Below, in pieces: positions 1-6,966 of a stretch of DNA of 23,351 nucleotides. Source of the DNA: Zeimonas sp964481165 (GTDB taxonomy: Bacteria > Pseudomonadota > Gammaproteobacteria > Burkholderiales > Burkholderiaceae_E); contig CAYZYC010000034.1 of assembly GCA_964481165.1 (NCBI GenBank), positions 1-23,351 of the forward strand. Direction: 5' to 3'. Within the stretch, counting starts at the first letter, position 1. Each line of letters opens with the position of its first letter. The notes under the pieces are model-generated. The model was not told the DNA's origin. It saw nothing but the letters and a program-made list of their open reading frames with translations, and made no database searches. Position numbers and translations under genes: made by a program.

Positions 1-24
1 GCGCCGAGCCGCGCCCGGGTCGCA

Positions 25-132
25 CTCGACGCCCGGCCGGCGCTCGACGCCCGGGGCGCACTCGACGCCCGGCCGGCGCTCGACGCCCGGGGCGCGCCCG
101 ACGCCCGGGGCGCGCTGGACGCTCCGGTCGCG
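25..132. repeat. 18-bp tandem repeat, six units
   Basis: Six consecutive units begin at 25, 43, 61, 79, 97 and 115, with an exact 18-bp period. The first five are near-identical, around CTCGACGCCCGG followed by CCGGCG or GGCGC(A/G); the sixth has diverged. Because 18 is a multiple of three, both strands stay open. The plus frame starting at base 1 would read LDARPA/LDARGA repeats and ends at a TGA at 235-237, overlapping the end of hrcA. I see no start codon context, ribosome site or known domain, so I do not call a gene. It could be the tail of a gene entering from the left edge or a non-coding minisatellite beyond hrcA. The rest of 1-220 shows nothing I recognise. Confidence 0.85.
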
Positions 133-220
133 CTTCACCGTCATCGCCGGACCGGGCCGTCGAACACCCGTACGAGGAGCAGACCACGAAAGGGGCGGAA
201 CGCAGGCCGTTGCTGCCGGG

Positions 221-1240
221 CTAGCCGTGATGGCTGAGTGCCGACGACACGAGTCGTGCGGTGATGTCGACGATCGGGATCACGCGCTCGTAGGCCATGC
301 GCGTGGGACCGATCACGCCGAGGGTGCCGACGATGCGGCCGTCGGCTTCGTAGGGCGCGACGACGATGCTCAGCTGGTCCATCGGCAGCAGGTCGGATTC
401 GCCGCCGATGAAGATCTGCACGCCTTGTGCGCGGCTCGACGCTTCGAGCAGTTGCACCAGGCTCGTCTTCTGGTCGAAGAGGTCGAACAGGCGGCGCAGG
501 CGCACCATGTTGTCGGACAGGTCGGCGACACCGAACAGGTTGCGCTCGCCCGAGATGACGACCGGATCGGCCTCCTCGTCGAGCGCCTCCTTGCTGGCCT
601 CGACCGCAGAGTGCATCAGCGACGTGATGTCGTCGCGCAGCGACGCGAGTTCGGATTGCAGCCGCCGACGGATCTCGTCGAACTCGAGTCCTGCGAAGTG
701 CGCGTTGATGTAGTTGGCGGCTTCCACGAGTTGCGCCGGCGTGTAGTCGCGCCCGGTGGAAAGGATCCGGTTCTGCACCGCTCCGTCGGGAGCCACGATG
801 ATCAGCAGGATGCGTCGGTCGGCCAGGCGCAGGAACTCGACCTGCCGGAACATCGACGATCGGCGGGGAGTCTGGACCACGCCCGCAAAATGCGACAGGT
901 TCGACAGCAGATTGGCGGCGACCGACAGCACACGCTGGGGCTCGTCGGCGTGGAGCTTGCCCTGGATGACCTCGGTTTCGTCGATCTGCAGCGGTTCGAC
1001 GGTCAGCAGCGTATCGACGAAGAGCCGGTAGCCGCGCGGCGTCGGAACGCGGCCGGCCGACGTGTGCGGGCTCGCGATCAGCCCGAGGTCCTCGAGGTCG
1101 GCCATCACGTTGCGCACCGTGGCCGGGGAAACGTCGAGCCCGGAATAGCGGGAAAGCGTGCGGGATCCGACAGGCTGGCCGTCGACGATGTAGCGTTCGA
1201 TCAGTGTCTTGAGAAGGGTCTTCGCACGGGCATCGAGCAT
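221..1240 (-). CDS. hrcA: Heat-inducible transcription repressor HrcA
   Basis: HrcA represses chaperone operons such as groESL and dnaK by binding CIRCE operators; GroEL helps keep it active. The 339-residue product starts MLDARAKTLLKTLIERY and carries the family's N-terminal winged-helix region, including QPVGSRTLSRYSGL, SPATVRNVMADLEDLGL and SPHTSAGRVPTPRGYRLFVD, followed by a GAF-like regulatory region and the dimerisation segment. The open frame runs 38 codons further upstream, but family N-termini match the ATG at 1240. A TACAAT hexamer ends 6 nt before that ATG, so the message is probably leaderless; the AAAGG directly abutting the ATG is too close to serve as a Shine-Dalgarno. It diverges from nadK. 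No CIRCE element was seen in the window. Confidence 0.96.
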   Translation of the reverse strand: MLDARAKTLLKTLIERYIVDGQPVGSRTLSRYSGLDVSPATVRNVMADLEDLGLIASPHTSAGRVPTPRGYRLFVDTLLTVEPLQIDETEVIQGKLHADEPQRVLSVAANLLSNLSHFAGVVQTPRRSSMFRQVEFLRLADRRILLIIVAPDGAVQNRILSTGRDYTPAQLVEAANYINAHFAGLEFDEIRRRLQSELASLRDDITSLMHSAVEASKEALDEEADPVVISGERNLFGVADLSDNMVRLRRLFDLFDQKTSLVQLLEASSRAQGVQIFIGGESDLLPMDQLSIVVAPYEADGRIVGTLGVIGPTRMAYERVIPIVDITARLVSSALSHHG

Positions 1241-1246
1241 CCTTTC

Positions 1247-1252
1247 ATTGTA
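1247..1252 (-). promoter_or_regulatory. -10 element of hrcA, leaderless geometry
   Basis: On the minus strand TACAAT (5 of 6 matches to TATAAT) is followed by GAAAGG and then the hrcA ATG at 1240. Transcription would start at or within a base of the start codon. No clear -35 is visible. Confidence 0.55.
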
Positions 1253-1277
1253 TGGGCAGCCAACGCCAGCGCAAGTG

Positions 1278-1315
1278 CGCTGCCGCACGGCAGCGGTTTC
1301 GGCTGACCGGCCGAA
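1278..1315. repeat. Two adjacent inverted repeats between hrcA and nadK
   Basis: CGCTGCCG at 1278-1285 and CGGCAGCG at 1288-1295 form a perfect 8-bp dyad with a 2-bp centre. TTCGGC at 1298-1303 and GCCGAA at 1310-1315 form a second 6-bp dyad with a 6-bp spacer. They lie in the divergent promoter region, upstream of both predicted promoters. They could be operators, or chance in GC-rich DNA. Confidence 0.4.
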
Positions 1316-1355
1316 GGCGAAGGCACGACGCGCGCGGCGCGGCGCAGCCCGCATG

Positions 1356-1364
1356 TGCTCTAAT
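1356..1364 (+). promoter_or_regulatory. Extended -10 element of nadK, leaderless geometry
   Basis: TGC followed by TCTAAT (1359-1364) forms an extended -10 (TGn-TATAAT type). It is followed by 7 nt and then the nadK ATG at 1372. The predicted start of transcription therefore falls on or next to the start codon, and no Shine-Dalgarno is present. Confidence 0.55.
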
Positions 1365-1371
1365 CGCCGCC

Positions 1372-2265
1372 ATGAAGAACGCTTTCAACCGGGTCGCGCT
1401 GATCGGACGCTACCAGTCGGAAGACATCGCCGAGAGCCTCGTCGAGATCGCGATGTTCCTGCGCGAGCGCGGCGTATCGGTGCTCATCGAGCAGCGTTCG
1501 GTCGAGCCCGATGCGACCGGCGGGTTCGAGCTCGCGGACATGGAGCGCATCGGCGACGAGGCCGACCTGGCGATCGCCCTCGGCGGCGACGGCACGATGC
1601 TCGGCGCCGCGCGCGAACTCGCTCCGCGCGAAGTGCCGCTGGTGGGCATCAACTACGGGCGGCTCGGATTCATCACCGACATCGGGCTCGGCGCCTGGCG
1701 GCAGGCGCTGGCGTCGATTCTCGAAGGACACTACGAATCCGAGGAACGCACGCTGCTCACCGCGCGCGTGGTTCGCAACCAGGAGATCGTCTGGAGCGAA
1801 CTCGCGCTGAACGACGTCGTCGTCAACCGGTCGTCGCGCACCGGGATGATCGAGTTGCGCGTGCACGTCGACGAGCACTACATGTACAGCCAGCGCGCCG
1901 ACGGCCTGATCATCGCGACTCCTACCGGCTCGACCGCGTACGCGCTGTCGGCCAGCGGTCCGATCCTGCATCCGCAGCTGCAGGGAATCGTGCTCGTTCC
2001 CGTGGCGCCGCAGTCGCTGTCGAACCGGCCGATCGCGGTCCCCGACGACGCGACGATCACCGTTCGCGTCATCGACGGGCGCGAACCGCGCGTCGCCGGC
2101 GACATGCAGGTGTTCAACGACCTGCACGTCGGCGACGACATCGTCGTGCAGCGCGCGCCGTTCCGCACGCGATTCCTGCATCCGCCGGACTACAGCTATT
2201 TCGCGACCCTGCGCAGCAAGCTGAACTGGCACGAGATGCCGAGCCTGCAGGCATTCCAGCGCTGA
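1372..2265 (+). CDS. nadK: NAD kinase
   Basis: NadK phosphorylates NAD to NADP in the cytoplasm, using ATP or polyphosphate. The 297-residue product has the family's GGDGT motif at residues 71-75 (in ALGGDGTMLGAAR), then NYGRLGFITDIG, ALNDVVVNR, and the conserved block DGLIIATPTGSTAYALSASGPILHP. Length is normal for a proteobacterial NadK. The frame is open further upstream to 1252, but the ATG at 1372 gives the usual N-terminus (MKNAFNRVALIGRY) and follows the extended -10 element. recN follows after 22 bp in the same direction, so the two are probably co-transcribed; nadK next to recN and divergent from hrcA is common in Burkholderiales as I recall. Confidence 0.97.
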   Translation: MKNAFNRVALIGRYQSEDIAESLVEIAMFLRERGVSVLIEQRSVEPDATGGFELADMERIGDEADLAIALGGDGTMLGAARELAPREVPLVGINYGRLGFITDIGLGAWRQALASILEGHYESEERTLLTARVVRNQEIVWSELALNDVVVNRSSRTGMIELRVHVDEHYMYSQRADGLIIATPTGSTAYALSASGPILHPQLQGIVLVPVAPQSLSNRPIAVPDDATITVRVIDGREPRVAGDMQVFNDLHVGDDIVVQRAPFRTRFLHPPDYSYFATLRSKLNWHEMPSLQAFQR

Positions 2266-2287
2266 GCCTCGAGGCGGTCCCCAGGCG

Positions 2288-3937
2288 ATGCTGCTGTCCC
2301 TGCGACTCGAGAACTTCGTGATCGTCGACGCCGCCGAACTGGAGTTCGGCGCCGGCTTCACGGTGCTCTCCGGCGAGACCGGCGCGGGCAAGTCGATCCT
2401 GCTCGACGCACTGATGCTCGCGATGGGCGGGCGCGCCGATGCGGGCGTCGTGCGCGAGGGCAGCGCGCGCGCCGACATCTCGGCCGAGTTCCGCACCGAC
2501 GAAGTCCTCGATGCATGGCTGGCCGAACGATCGCTGCAGGGGGACCCGGGCAGCGTGCTGCTTCGTCGGGTCGTCGACGCCGATGGCCGCTCGCGCGCGC
2601 TGATCAACGGGCATCCGGCAACGGCCGCGCTGCTGCGCGAGATCGGCGAACGCCTCGTCGACATCCACGGGCAACACGCGTCGCAATCGTTGTTGCGCAC
2701 CGACGGACAGCGCATGCTGCTCGATCGATACGCCGGACTCGAGGCGCAGGCCACGGCGCTCGCACAGTCGTTCGCGGCGTGGCGCAACGCCGCGCGCGAA
2801 CTCGACGCGGCCGAGCGCGGTGGCCGCGAACTGGCGCTCGAACGCGAGCGGCTCGAATGGCAGTTCGGCGAGCTCGGCGCGCTGCACGTCGAGCCCGGCG
2901 AGTGGGAGGCGCTCGGGGCCGAACAGAAGCGGCTCGCCCACGCCGCCGCGCTGCTCGAAGGCGCGGGCGGCGCAGCCGGCGCGCTCGTCGACGACGACGA
3001 TGCGCTGCTGTCGCGACTGCACCAGTGCGTGCAGCGCCTGCGCCCGTTGTCGGCGTTCGACGCGACGCTCGACGACGCGCTCGCCCTGCTCGACAGCGCG
3101 TCGATCCAGATCGACGAGGCGGCCTCGGCGCTGCGCGATTACGCGGCGCGCGTCGATCTCGATCCCCAGCGGCTCGAGCAGGCCGACGCGCGGATCGGCA
3201 CGCTGTTCGCCGCGGCGCGCAGGTTCCGGATCGCGCCCGAGGCGATCGCCGACGAATGCACGCGCCTGCGCGAACGGCTCGATGCGCTGCAGGCGGCGCA
3301 GGACATCACCGTACTGCAGGCGAAAGTCGACGCGGCAGCCGCGCAGTACCACGACGGCGCCAAGGAACTGTCGCGGCGCAGGCGAAAGGCCGCCGCGAAG
3401 CTGGCCGCCGGCGTGACCGGGCACATCGGGACATTGGGAATGGCGGGCGGCAAACTCGAAATCGGCTTCGAGTCGACGGAGCCCGGTGCCGCGGGAATCG
3501 ACGCGATCGAGTTCCGCGTCGCGGCGCATCCGGGAGCCACGCCCCGGCCGCTGTCGAAAGTCGCTTCGGGCGGCGAACTGTCGCGCATCGGCCTGGCGAT
3601 CGCGGCACTGGCCGCGCAGGCCAACCCGGTGCCGACGCTGATCTTCGACGAGGCCGATGCAGGCGTCGGCGGTGCCGTCGCCGACGCCGTCGGCGAACTG
3701 ATGCGCGGTCTCGGCGAAGATCGTCAGGTGCTCTGCGTGACGCACCTGCCGCAGGTGGCGGCGAAAGCGCACCGGCACTGGCGCGTCACGAAGGACACGG
3801 TCGGTCGCAGCACGGTCAGCCGGATCGAGGTGCTCGAGCGCAATGCGCGCGTGGACGAGATCGCGCGAATGCTGGGCGGCGCGGACATCACGCCGACGAC
3901 GCGCAAGCACGCGCGGGAGATGCTCGCGCAGGCCTGA
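2288..3937 (+). CDS. recN: DNA repair protein RecN
   Basis: RecN is an SMC-like ATPase that acts early in recombinational repair of double-strand breaks. The 549-residue product has a Walker A motif GETGAGKS at residues 29-36, a long central region rich in Ala, Glu, Leu and Arg consistent with the coiled-coil arms, the ABC signature SGGELSRIGLAIAAL at about residue 427, and Walker B TLIFDEADAGVGG at about residue 450, followed by LCVTHLPQVAAKAHRHW. Length matches the family. It starts 22 bp after nadK, with a GAGGCGG sequence upstream as a possible ribosome site. No LexA box is evident in the short gap, so any SOS control would have to come from further upstream. Confidence 0.97.
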   Translation: MLLSLRLENFVIVDAAELEFGAGFTVLSGETGAGKSILLDALMLAMGGRADAGVVREGSARADISAEFRTDEVLDAWLAERSLQGDPGSVLLRRVVDADGRSRALINGHPATAALLREIGERLVDIHGQHASQSLLRTDGQRMLLDRYAGLEAQATALAQSFAAWRNAARELDAAERGGRELALERERLEWQFGELGALHVEPGEWEALGAEQKRLAHAAALLEGAGGAAGALVDDDDALLSRLHQCVQRLRPLSAFDATLDDALALLDSASIQIDEAASALRDYAARVDLDPQRLEQADARIGTLFAAARRFRIAPEAIADECTRLRERLDALQAAQDITVLQAKVDAAAAQYHDGAKELSRRRRKAAAKLAAGVTGHIGTLGMAGGKLEIGFESTEPGAAGIDAIEFRVAAHPGATPRPLSKVASGGELSRIGLAIAALAAQANPVPTLIFDEADAGVGGAVADAVGELMRGLGEDRQVLCVTHLPQVAAKAHRHWRVTKDTVGRSTVSRIEVLERNARVDEIARMLGGADITPTTRKHAREMLAQA

Positions 3938-3960
3938 GGATCGTCGGGCGCCCGGCAGTG

Positions 3961-4034
3961 CCGGTGTGCGTCGGGGCCCGGCGGCGCCGGTGCGTCGGGG
4001 CTCAGCGAGGCCGGTGCGTCGGGACTCAGCGGCG
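3961..4034. repeat. 24-26-bp tandem repeat overlapping the 3' end of fur
   Basis: Three units plus a partial fourth, each with CCGGTG(TG)CGTCGGG, begin at 3961, 3987, 4011 and 4035 (spacing 26, 24, 24). The unit includes the fur stop codon (TGA, minus strand, 4026-4028), so the repeat runs from the recN-fur gap into the last codons of fur. No intrinsic terminator with a T-run is visible in this convergent gap. Confidence 0.7.
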
Positions 4035-4454
4035 CCGGTTCGCGCAGTCGGGCCTCGAACAGTGCCCGTACAGCGACAGCGCGTGGTCCTCCAGGCGGAA
4101 CCCGCGTTCGGCCGCGACCGCCTGCTGTCGTCGCTCGATCTCCGCGTCGTAGAACTCCTCGACGCGACCGCACTCGATGCAGATCAGGTGGTCGTGGTGC
4201 GTGCCCTCTTCGAGTTCGAAGACCGCCTTGCCCGCTTCGAAGTTGCTTCGCTTGAGCAGCCCGGCCTGTTCGAACTGCGTGAGGACCCGATAGACCGTCG
4301 CCAACCCGATGTCCTGGTTCTCGGCGAGCAGTTCGCGATAGACGTCCTCGGCGCTCATGTGCCGCTGCTTGCCGTTCTGGAAGATCTCGAGGATCTTCAG
4401 GCGAGGGCCTGTCGCCTTCAGGCCCATGTTCTTCAGTTCGGACGAGATCGACAT
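4026..4454 (-). CDS. fur: Ferric uptake regulator Fur
   Basis: Fur is the cytoplasmic Fe2+-dependent repressor of iron-acquisition genes. The 142-residue product has the winged-helix DNA-binding domain (LKATGPRLKILEIF; recognition region DIGLATVYRVLTQFEQAGLL), the metal-binding HHDH at residues 86-89, the CxxC pair C92/C95 in LICIECGRVEEF, and a second cysteine pair C132/C137 near the end. Length is normal. It diverges from bamE, a typical betaproteobacterial pairing. On the minus strand a TATGAT hexamer (4520-4525) about 65 nt upstream is a plausible -10. I see no Fur box in the shared promoter region, so autoregulation is not supported here. The stop codon lies within a tandem repeat. Confidence 0.97.
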   Translation of the reverse strand: MSISSELKNMGLKATGPRLKILEIFQNGKQRHMSAEDVYRELLAENQDIGLATVYRVLTQFEQAGLLKRSNFEAGKAVFELEEGTHHDHLICIECGRVEEFYDAEIERRQQAVAAERGFRLEDHALSLYGHCSRPDCANRRR

Positions 4455-4518
4455 GGTTGTCCGACGGCCTCCACTGGATTACGGACCGCGCCGGGACGAG
4501 CCCGCAACCGGTCCACCG

Positions 4519-4525
4519 TATCATA
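4519..4525. promoter_or_regulatory. Candidate -10 elements in the fur-bamE divergent region
   Basis: ATCATA at 4520-4525 reads TATGAT on the minus strand (toward fur), 5 of 6 matches to consensus. The overlapping TATCAT at 4519-4524 reads as a -10 toward bamE. Both share the only AT-rich patch in the 105-bp gap. No good -35 is visible on either strand. Confidence 0.4.
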
Positions 4526-4559
4526 GCGGTTTCGTTCGACGGCTACCGTTGCGGCCATC

Positions 4560-5030
4560 ATGCTCCAGGTCTCTTCCTATCCGGTCCGCAACCGCGCCGC
4601 AGCCGCGCCACGCCTGCGGCTGCGCGCCCTCGCCTGCATCGTGCTGGGCGCCGCGCTGGCTGCCGGATGCGCGCAGCGCGACCCGAATCGCAGCGGGCTG
4701 TTCCAGCCGTACCGGACCGATCTTCCGCAGGGCAACTACCTGACCCGCCAGAGCGTCGATCGCGTCAAGGAAGGCATGACCCGCGAGCAGGTGCGTTTCC
4801 TTCTCGGCACGCCGCTGCTGCGCCACGTGTTCCATCCCGACCGCTGGGACTACGTGTTCCGCTACCAGTTTCCCAACGGCACCGCAGAGCAACGAAACGT
4901 GACGATCGTGTTCCGTGACGATCGGGTCGCTTCGATCGACGCGGATCCGCTGCCCGAACGCGAAGATTCGAGCGACCCGGCGCTGCCCGGCTATCGGCCG
5001 TCGCCCACCGCGGAGGGCGGGCAACCGTGA
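4560..5030 (+). CDS. bamE: Outer-membrane assembly lipoprotein BamE (SmpA/OmlA)
   Basis: BamE is a small lipoprotein of the Bam complex that inserts beta-barrel proteins into the outer membrane. The 156-residue product has a lipoprotein signal peptide with hydrophobic core ALACIVLGAALAAGC and lipid-attachment Cys37. The mature part shows the family pattern QGNYLT...VKEGMTREQVRFLLGTPLLRHVFHPDRWDYVFRY. The tail after about residue 125 is polar, proline-rich and probably disordered. Its last codons overlap the dapB GTG start (GTGA), implying translational coupling. The receptors and other barrel proteins in the window would be Bam clients. Confidence 0.95.
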   Translation: MLQVSSYPVRNRAAAAPRLRLRALACIVLGAALAAGCAQRDPNRSGLFQPYRTDLPQGNYLTRQSVDRVKEGMTREQVRFLLGTPLLRHVFHPDRWDYVFRYQFPNGTAEQRNVTIVFRDDRVASIDADPLPEREDSSDPALPGYRPSPTAEGGQP

Positions 5031-5787
5031 CGATGCGAATCGCGATCACCGGCGCATCCGGCCGCATGGGCCGCACGCTCGTGGAAGCCGTGCTCGAGGC
5101 GCCCGACGCGCAGTTCGCAGGCGCGCTCGACGTCGCCGGCAGCGCTTCGCTCGGCCAGGACGCAGGCGCCTTCCTCGGTCGCGAAACCGGGGTGGCGATC
5201 GGCACCGGCATCGATGAGGCCATCGCGCAGGCCGACTTCCTGATCGACTTCACCCGGCCGGCGGGCACGCTGGCGCACCTGCGCGCGTGCGTCGAACGCC
5301 GCGTCGGGATGGTGATCGGAACGACCGGGTTCGACGATGCCGGACGCGCGGCGATCGCGCGCGCGGCCGAGTCGATTCCGATCGTGTTCGCGCCGAACAT
5401 GAGCGTCGGCGTGAACGTCACGTTGCGCCTGCTCGAGGTGGCAGCCGGCATACTCGGAGACGAATACGACGTCGAGATCATCGAGGCGCACCATCGGCAC
5501 AAGGTCGACGCGCCTTCCGGTACCGCGCTGAAGATGGGCGAGGTGGTTGCGCAGGCGCTCGGGCGCGACCTTCGGCGCGTCGCGGTCTACGGACGCGAGG
5601 GCACCACCGGCGAACGCGATGCGCAGACGATCGGCTTCGCGACCGTGCGCGGCGGCGACATCGTCGGCGATCACACGGTGCTGTTCGCGGGAACCGGCGA
5701 GCGCATCGAGATCACGCACCGGTCGGCCAGCCGCGCCACGTATGCGAACGGCGCGCTGCGCGCATGCCGCTTCCTGCAGGGCCGGGC
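5027..5787 (+). CDS. dapB: 4-hydroxy-tetrahydrodipicolinate reductase DapB, 3' end lost in gap
   Basis: DapB performs the NAD(P)H-dependent reduction step of lysine and meso-diaminopimelate synthesis. About 253 residues are visible. The nucleotide-binding motif GASGRMGR lies at residues 9-16, and the catalytic block EAHHRHKVDAPSGTALKMGE supplies H155, H156 and K159. The sequence stops at CRFLQGR, where family members normally have only about 12-16 more residues, so the missing end should fit at the start of the N run. The GTG at 5027 overlaps the bamE stop and has GGAGG (5012-5016) at a workable distance; the ATG at 5033 is an alternative start but sits further from that site. The truncation is an assembly artefact, not evidence of a pseudogene. 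Confidence 0.95.
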
Positions 5788-5887
5788 NNNNNNNNNNNNN
5801 NNNNNNNNNNNNNNNNNNNNNNNNNNNNNNNNNNNNNNNNNNNNNNNNNNNNNNNNNNNNNNNNNNNNNNNNNNNNNNNNNNNNNNN
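5788..5887. other. Assembly gap of 100 N
   Basis: Exactly 100 N, the conventional placeholder for a scaffold gap of unknown size. It removes the end of dapB; the downstream ChaN-like gene ends intact 33 bp after it. Any gene lying between dapB and the ChaN-like gene would be invisible. Confidence 0.99.
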
Positions 5888-5920
5888 GGCCCCGCTGCGC
5901 CCGCCGTCCGCACCGCCGAC

Positions 5921-6847
5921 TCACGACACCGAAGGCCGCATCCGAGCACGCAGCGCTTCGCACGGATCCTCGCGCGGATGCGCCTTCGTGCGAACGACGT
6001 GGTCGAAGCCGTCGCCCGGCGTGTCCGCGGCATTCCCGGCGCTCTCGAGCAGCCCGATCGAGACGATGCGATCGGCCGGGCGAAGCAGCGCCAGGTGCCG
6101 CGGCACGCCGATGTCGCGGCGGACGTGGCCGTTGCCCGCAAGGAGCACGACCGGCAGGCCGGTCGTGTGGCGCGCGTCCGCGACCGCCTGCGCGATGCGC
6201 GCATCGCGGCTGCGCTGCGCTTCGGCCATCGCATCGAGCGAGTTCTCCGGCAGCAGGCCGCAGTGCCCGTCGCGTATCGATTCGCGCAACATCCGGCGGT
6301 CGGCGGCGCTCCAGCCGACGGGGGCAGGCGTGGCGGGCGCTTCGCCTCGCGCGATGCGCGCGATCGCGCGCGTCGACAGGTTCGCTGCCACGAGCGGCAG
6401 GCGGCGGCGCAGCGCGAGTTCGACGACCGGCCGGTAGAGGTCCCAGTCCCAGCCGCGGAAATCGAAACGTGCCGCCTCGGCGACGGCCCGCGCGCGCGAC
6501 GACAGCGAATCGTCGTACGCGCTGCGCATCGCATCGGCGGCGAGCGCGCGATCGAGTTCGCGCTGGTGTTCGGCGTCGAATTGTTCGAGCGCGATCACGA
6601 CGCGCCGATCGCGCGTGAGCGCCTCGAGCCAGGCGAGCCGCATCCGGTGTTGCGCGGCGTTGTCGTGCACCTCGCCGATCAGCACGATATCGGCGGTGCG
6701 CGCGTCGGCCGGAAGCTTCGCCGCGGCGGCGTTCCGCGAGACGCCCGCGACCGAGCATCCCGAAGCGGGCAGCGCGGCGATCGCGACGATGCAAGCCGCG
6801 ACGGCGATCGAGGCGACGCGGGGCGCGATTCGCGCGAAGGCGGTCAT
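5921..6847 (-). CDS. ChaN-family haem/iron-binding lipoprotein
   Basis: ChaN-like proteins are lipoproteins that bind haem and are linked to TonB-dependent iron uptake. The 308-residue product has a lipoprotein signal peptide (hydrophobic AVAACIVAIAALPASGC, lipid-attachment Cys31). The mature domain has the family motifs IVLIGEVHDNAAQH (E59, H61), VVIALEQFDAEHQRELD and the late VVLLAGNGHVRRDIGVP. Placement in the outer membrane or periplasm is inferred from the lipobox, with no Asp following the Cys. The gene diverges from tonB-exbB-exbD, which fits a shared job in TonB-powered uptake. ChaN itself is known from Campylobacter; the function here is by family only, and ligand specificity cannot be read from the sequence. 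Confidence 0.87.
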   Translation of the reverse strand: MTAFARIAPRVASIAVAACIVAIAALPASGCSVAGVSRNAAAAKLPADARTADIVLIGEVHDNAAQHRMRLAWLEALTRDRRVVIALEQFDAEHQRELDRALAADAMRSAYDDSLSSRARAVAEAARFDFRGWDWDLYRPVVELALRRRLPLVAANLSTRAIARIARGEAPATPAPVGWSAADRRMLRESIRDGHCGLLPENSLDAMAEAQRSRDARIAQAVADARHTTGLPVVLLAGNGHVRRDIGVPRHLALLRPADRIVSIGLLESAGNAADTPGDGFDHVVRTKAHPREDPCEALRARMRPSVS

Positions 6848-6916
6848 CCGGGGAGCTTACCCGGGAACTCCGGCGGCGCGCCGCGCAACGGCCGCCCTTG
6901 CTGCGCGCCGCGTCGC

Positions 6917-6941
6917 GGCCTGGCCCGCTCCGGGCCGGGCC
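6917..6941. repeat. 25-bp GC-rich dyad over the tonB promoter
   Basis: GGCCTGGCCCG at 6917-6927 and CGGGCCGGGCC at 6931-6941 form an 11-bp stem (one G-T pair) around a 3-nt centre. It spans roughly -50 to -26 relative to the predicted tonB start of transcription, covering where the -35 would be. It could be an operator or a hairpin; no T-run follows, so it does not look like a classical terminator. Confidence 0.55.
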
Positions 6942-6953
6942 TTGCGCGCTCCT

Positions 6954-6959
6954 TATAAT
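6954..6959 (+). promoter_or_regulatory. -10 element of tonB, leaderless geometry
   Basis: A perfect TATAAT ends 7 nt before the tonB ATG at 6967. No -35 or Shine-Dalgarno is visible. Transcription would start at or next to the start codon. Confidence 0.6.
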
Positions 6960-6966
6960 CGCGCCG

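Noticed and set aside
25..132. The 18-bp repeat as a CRISPR array.
   Set aside because: The units are contiguous with no unique spacers, and no cas genes are present.
5027..6958. Long frames that cross the N run and appear to join dapB to downstream sequence.
   Set aside because: The frame across 100 N is meaningless; after the gap the translation is antisense to the ChaN-like gene.
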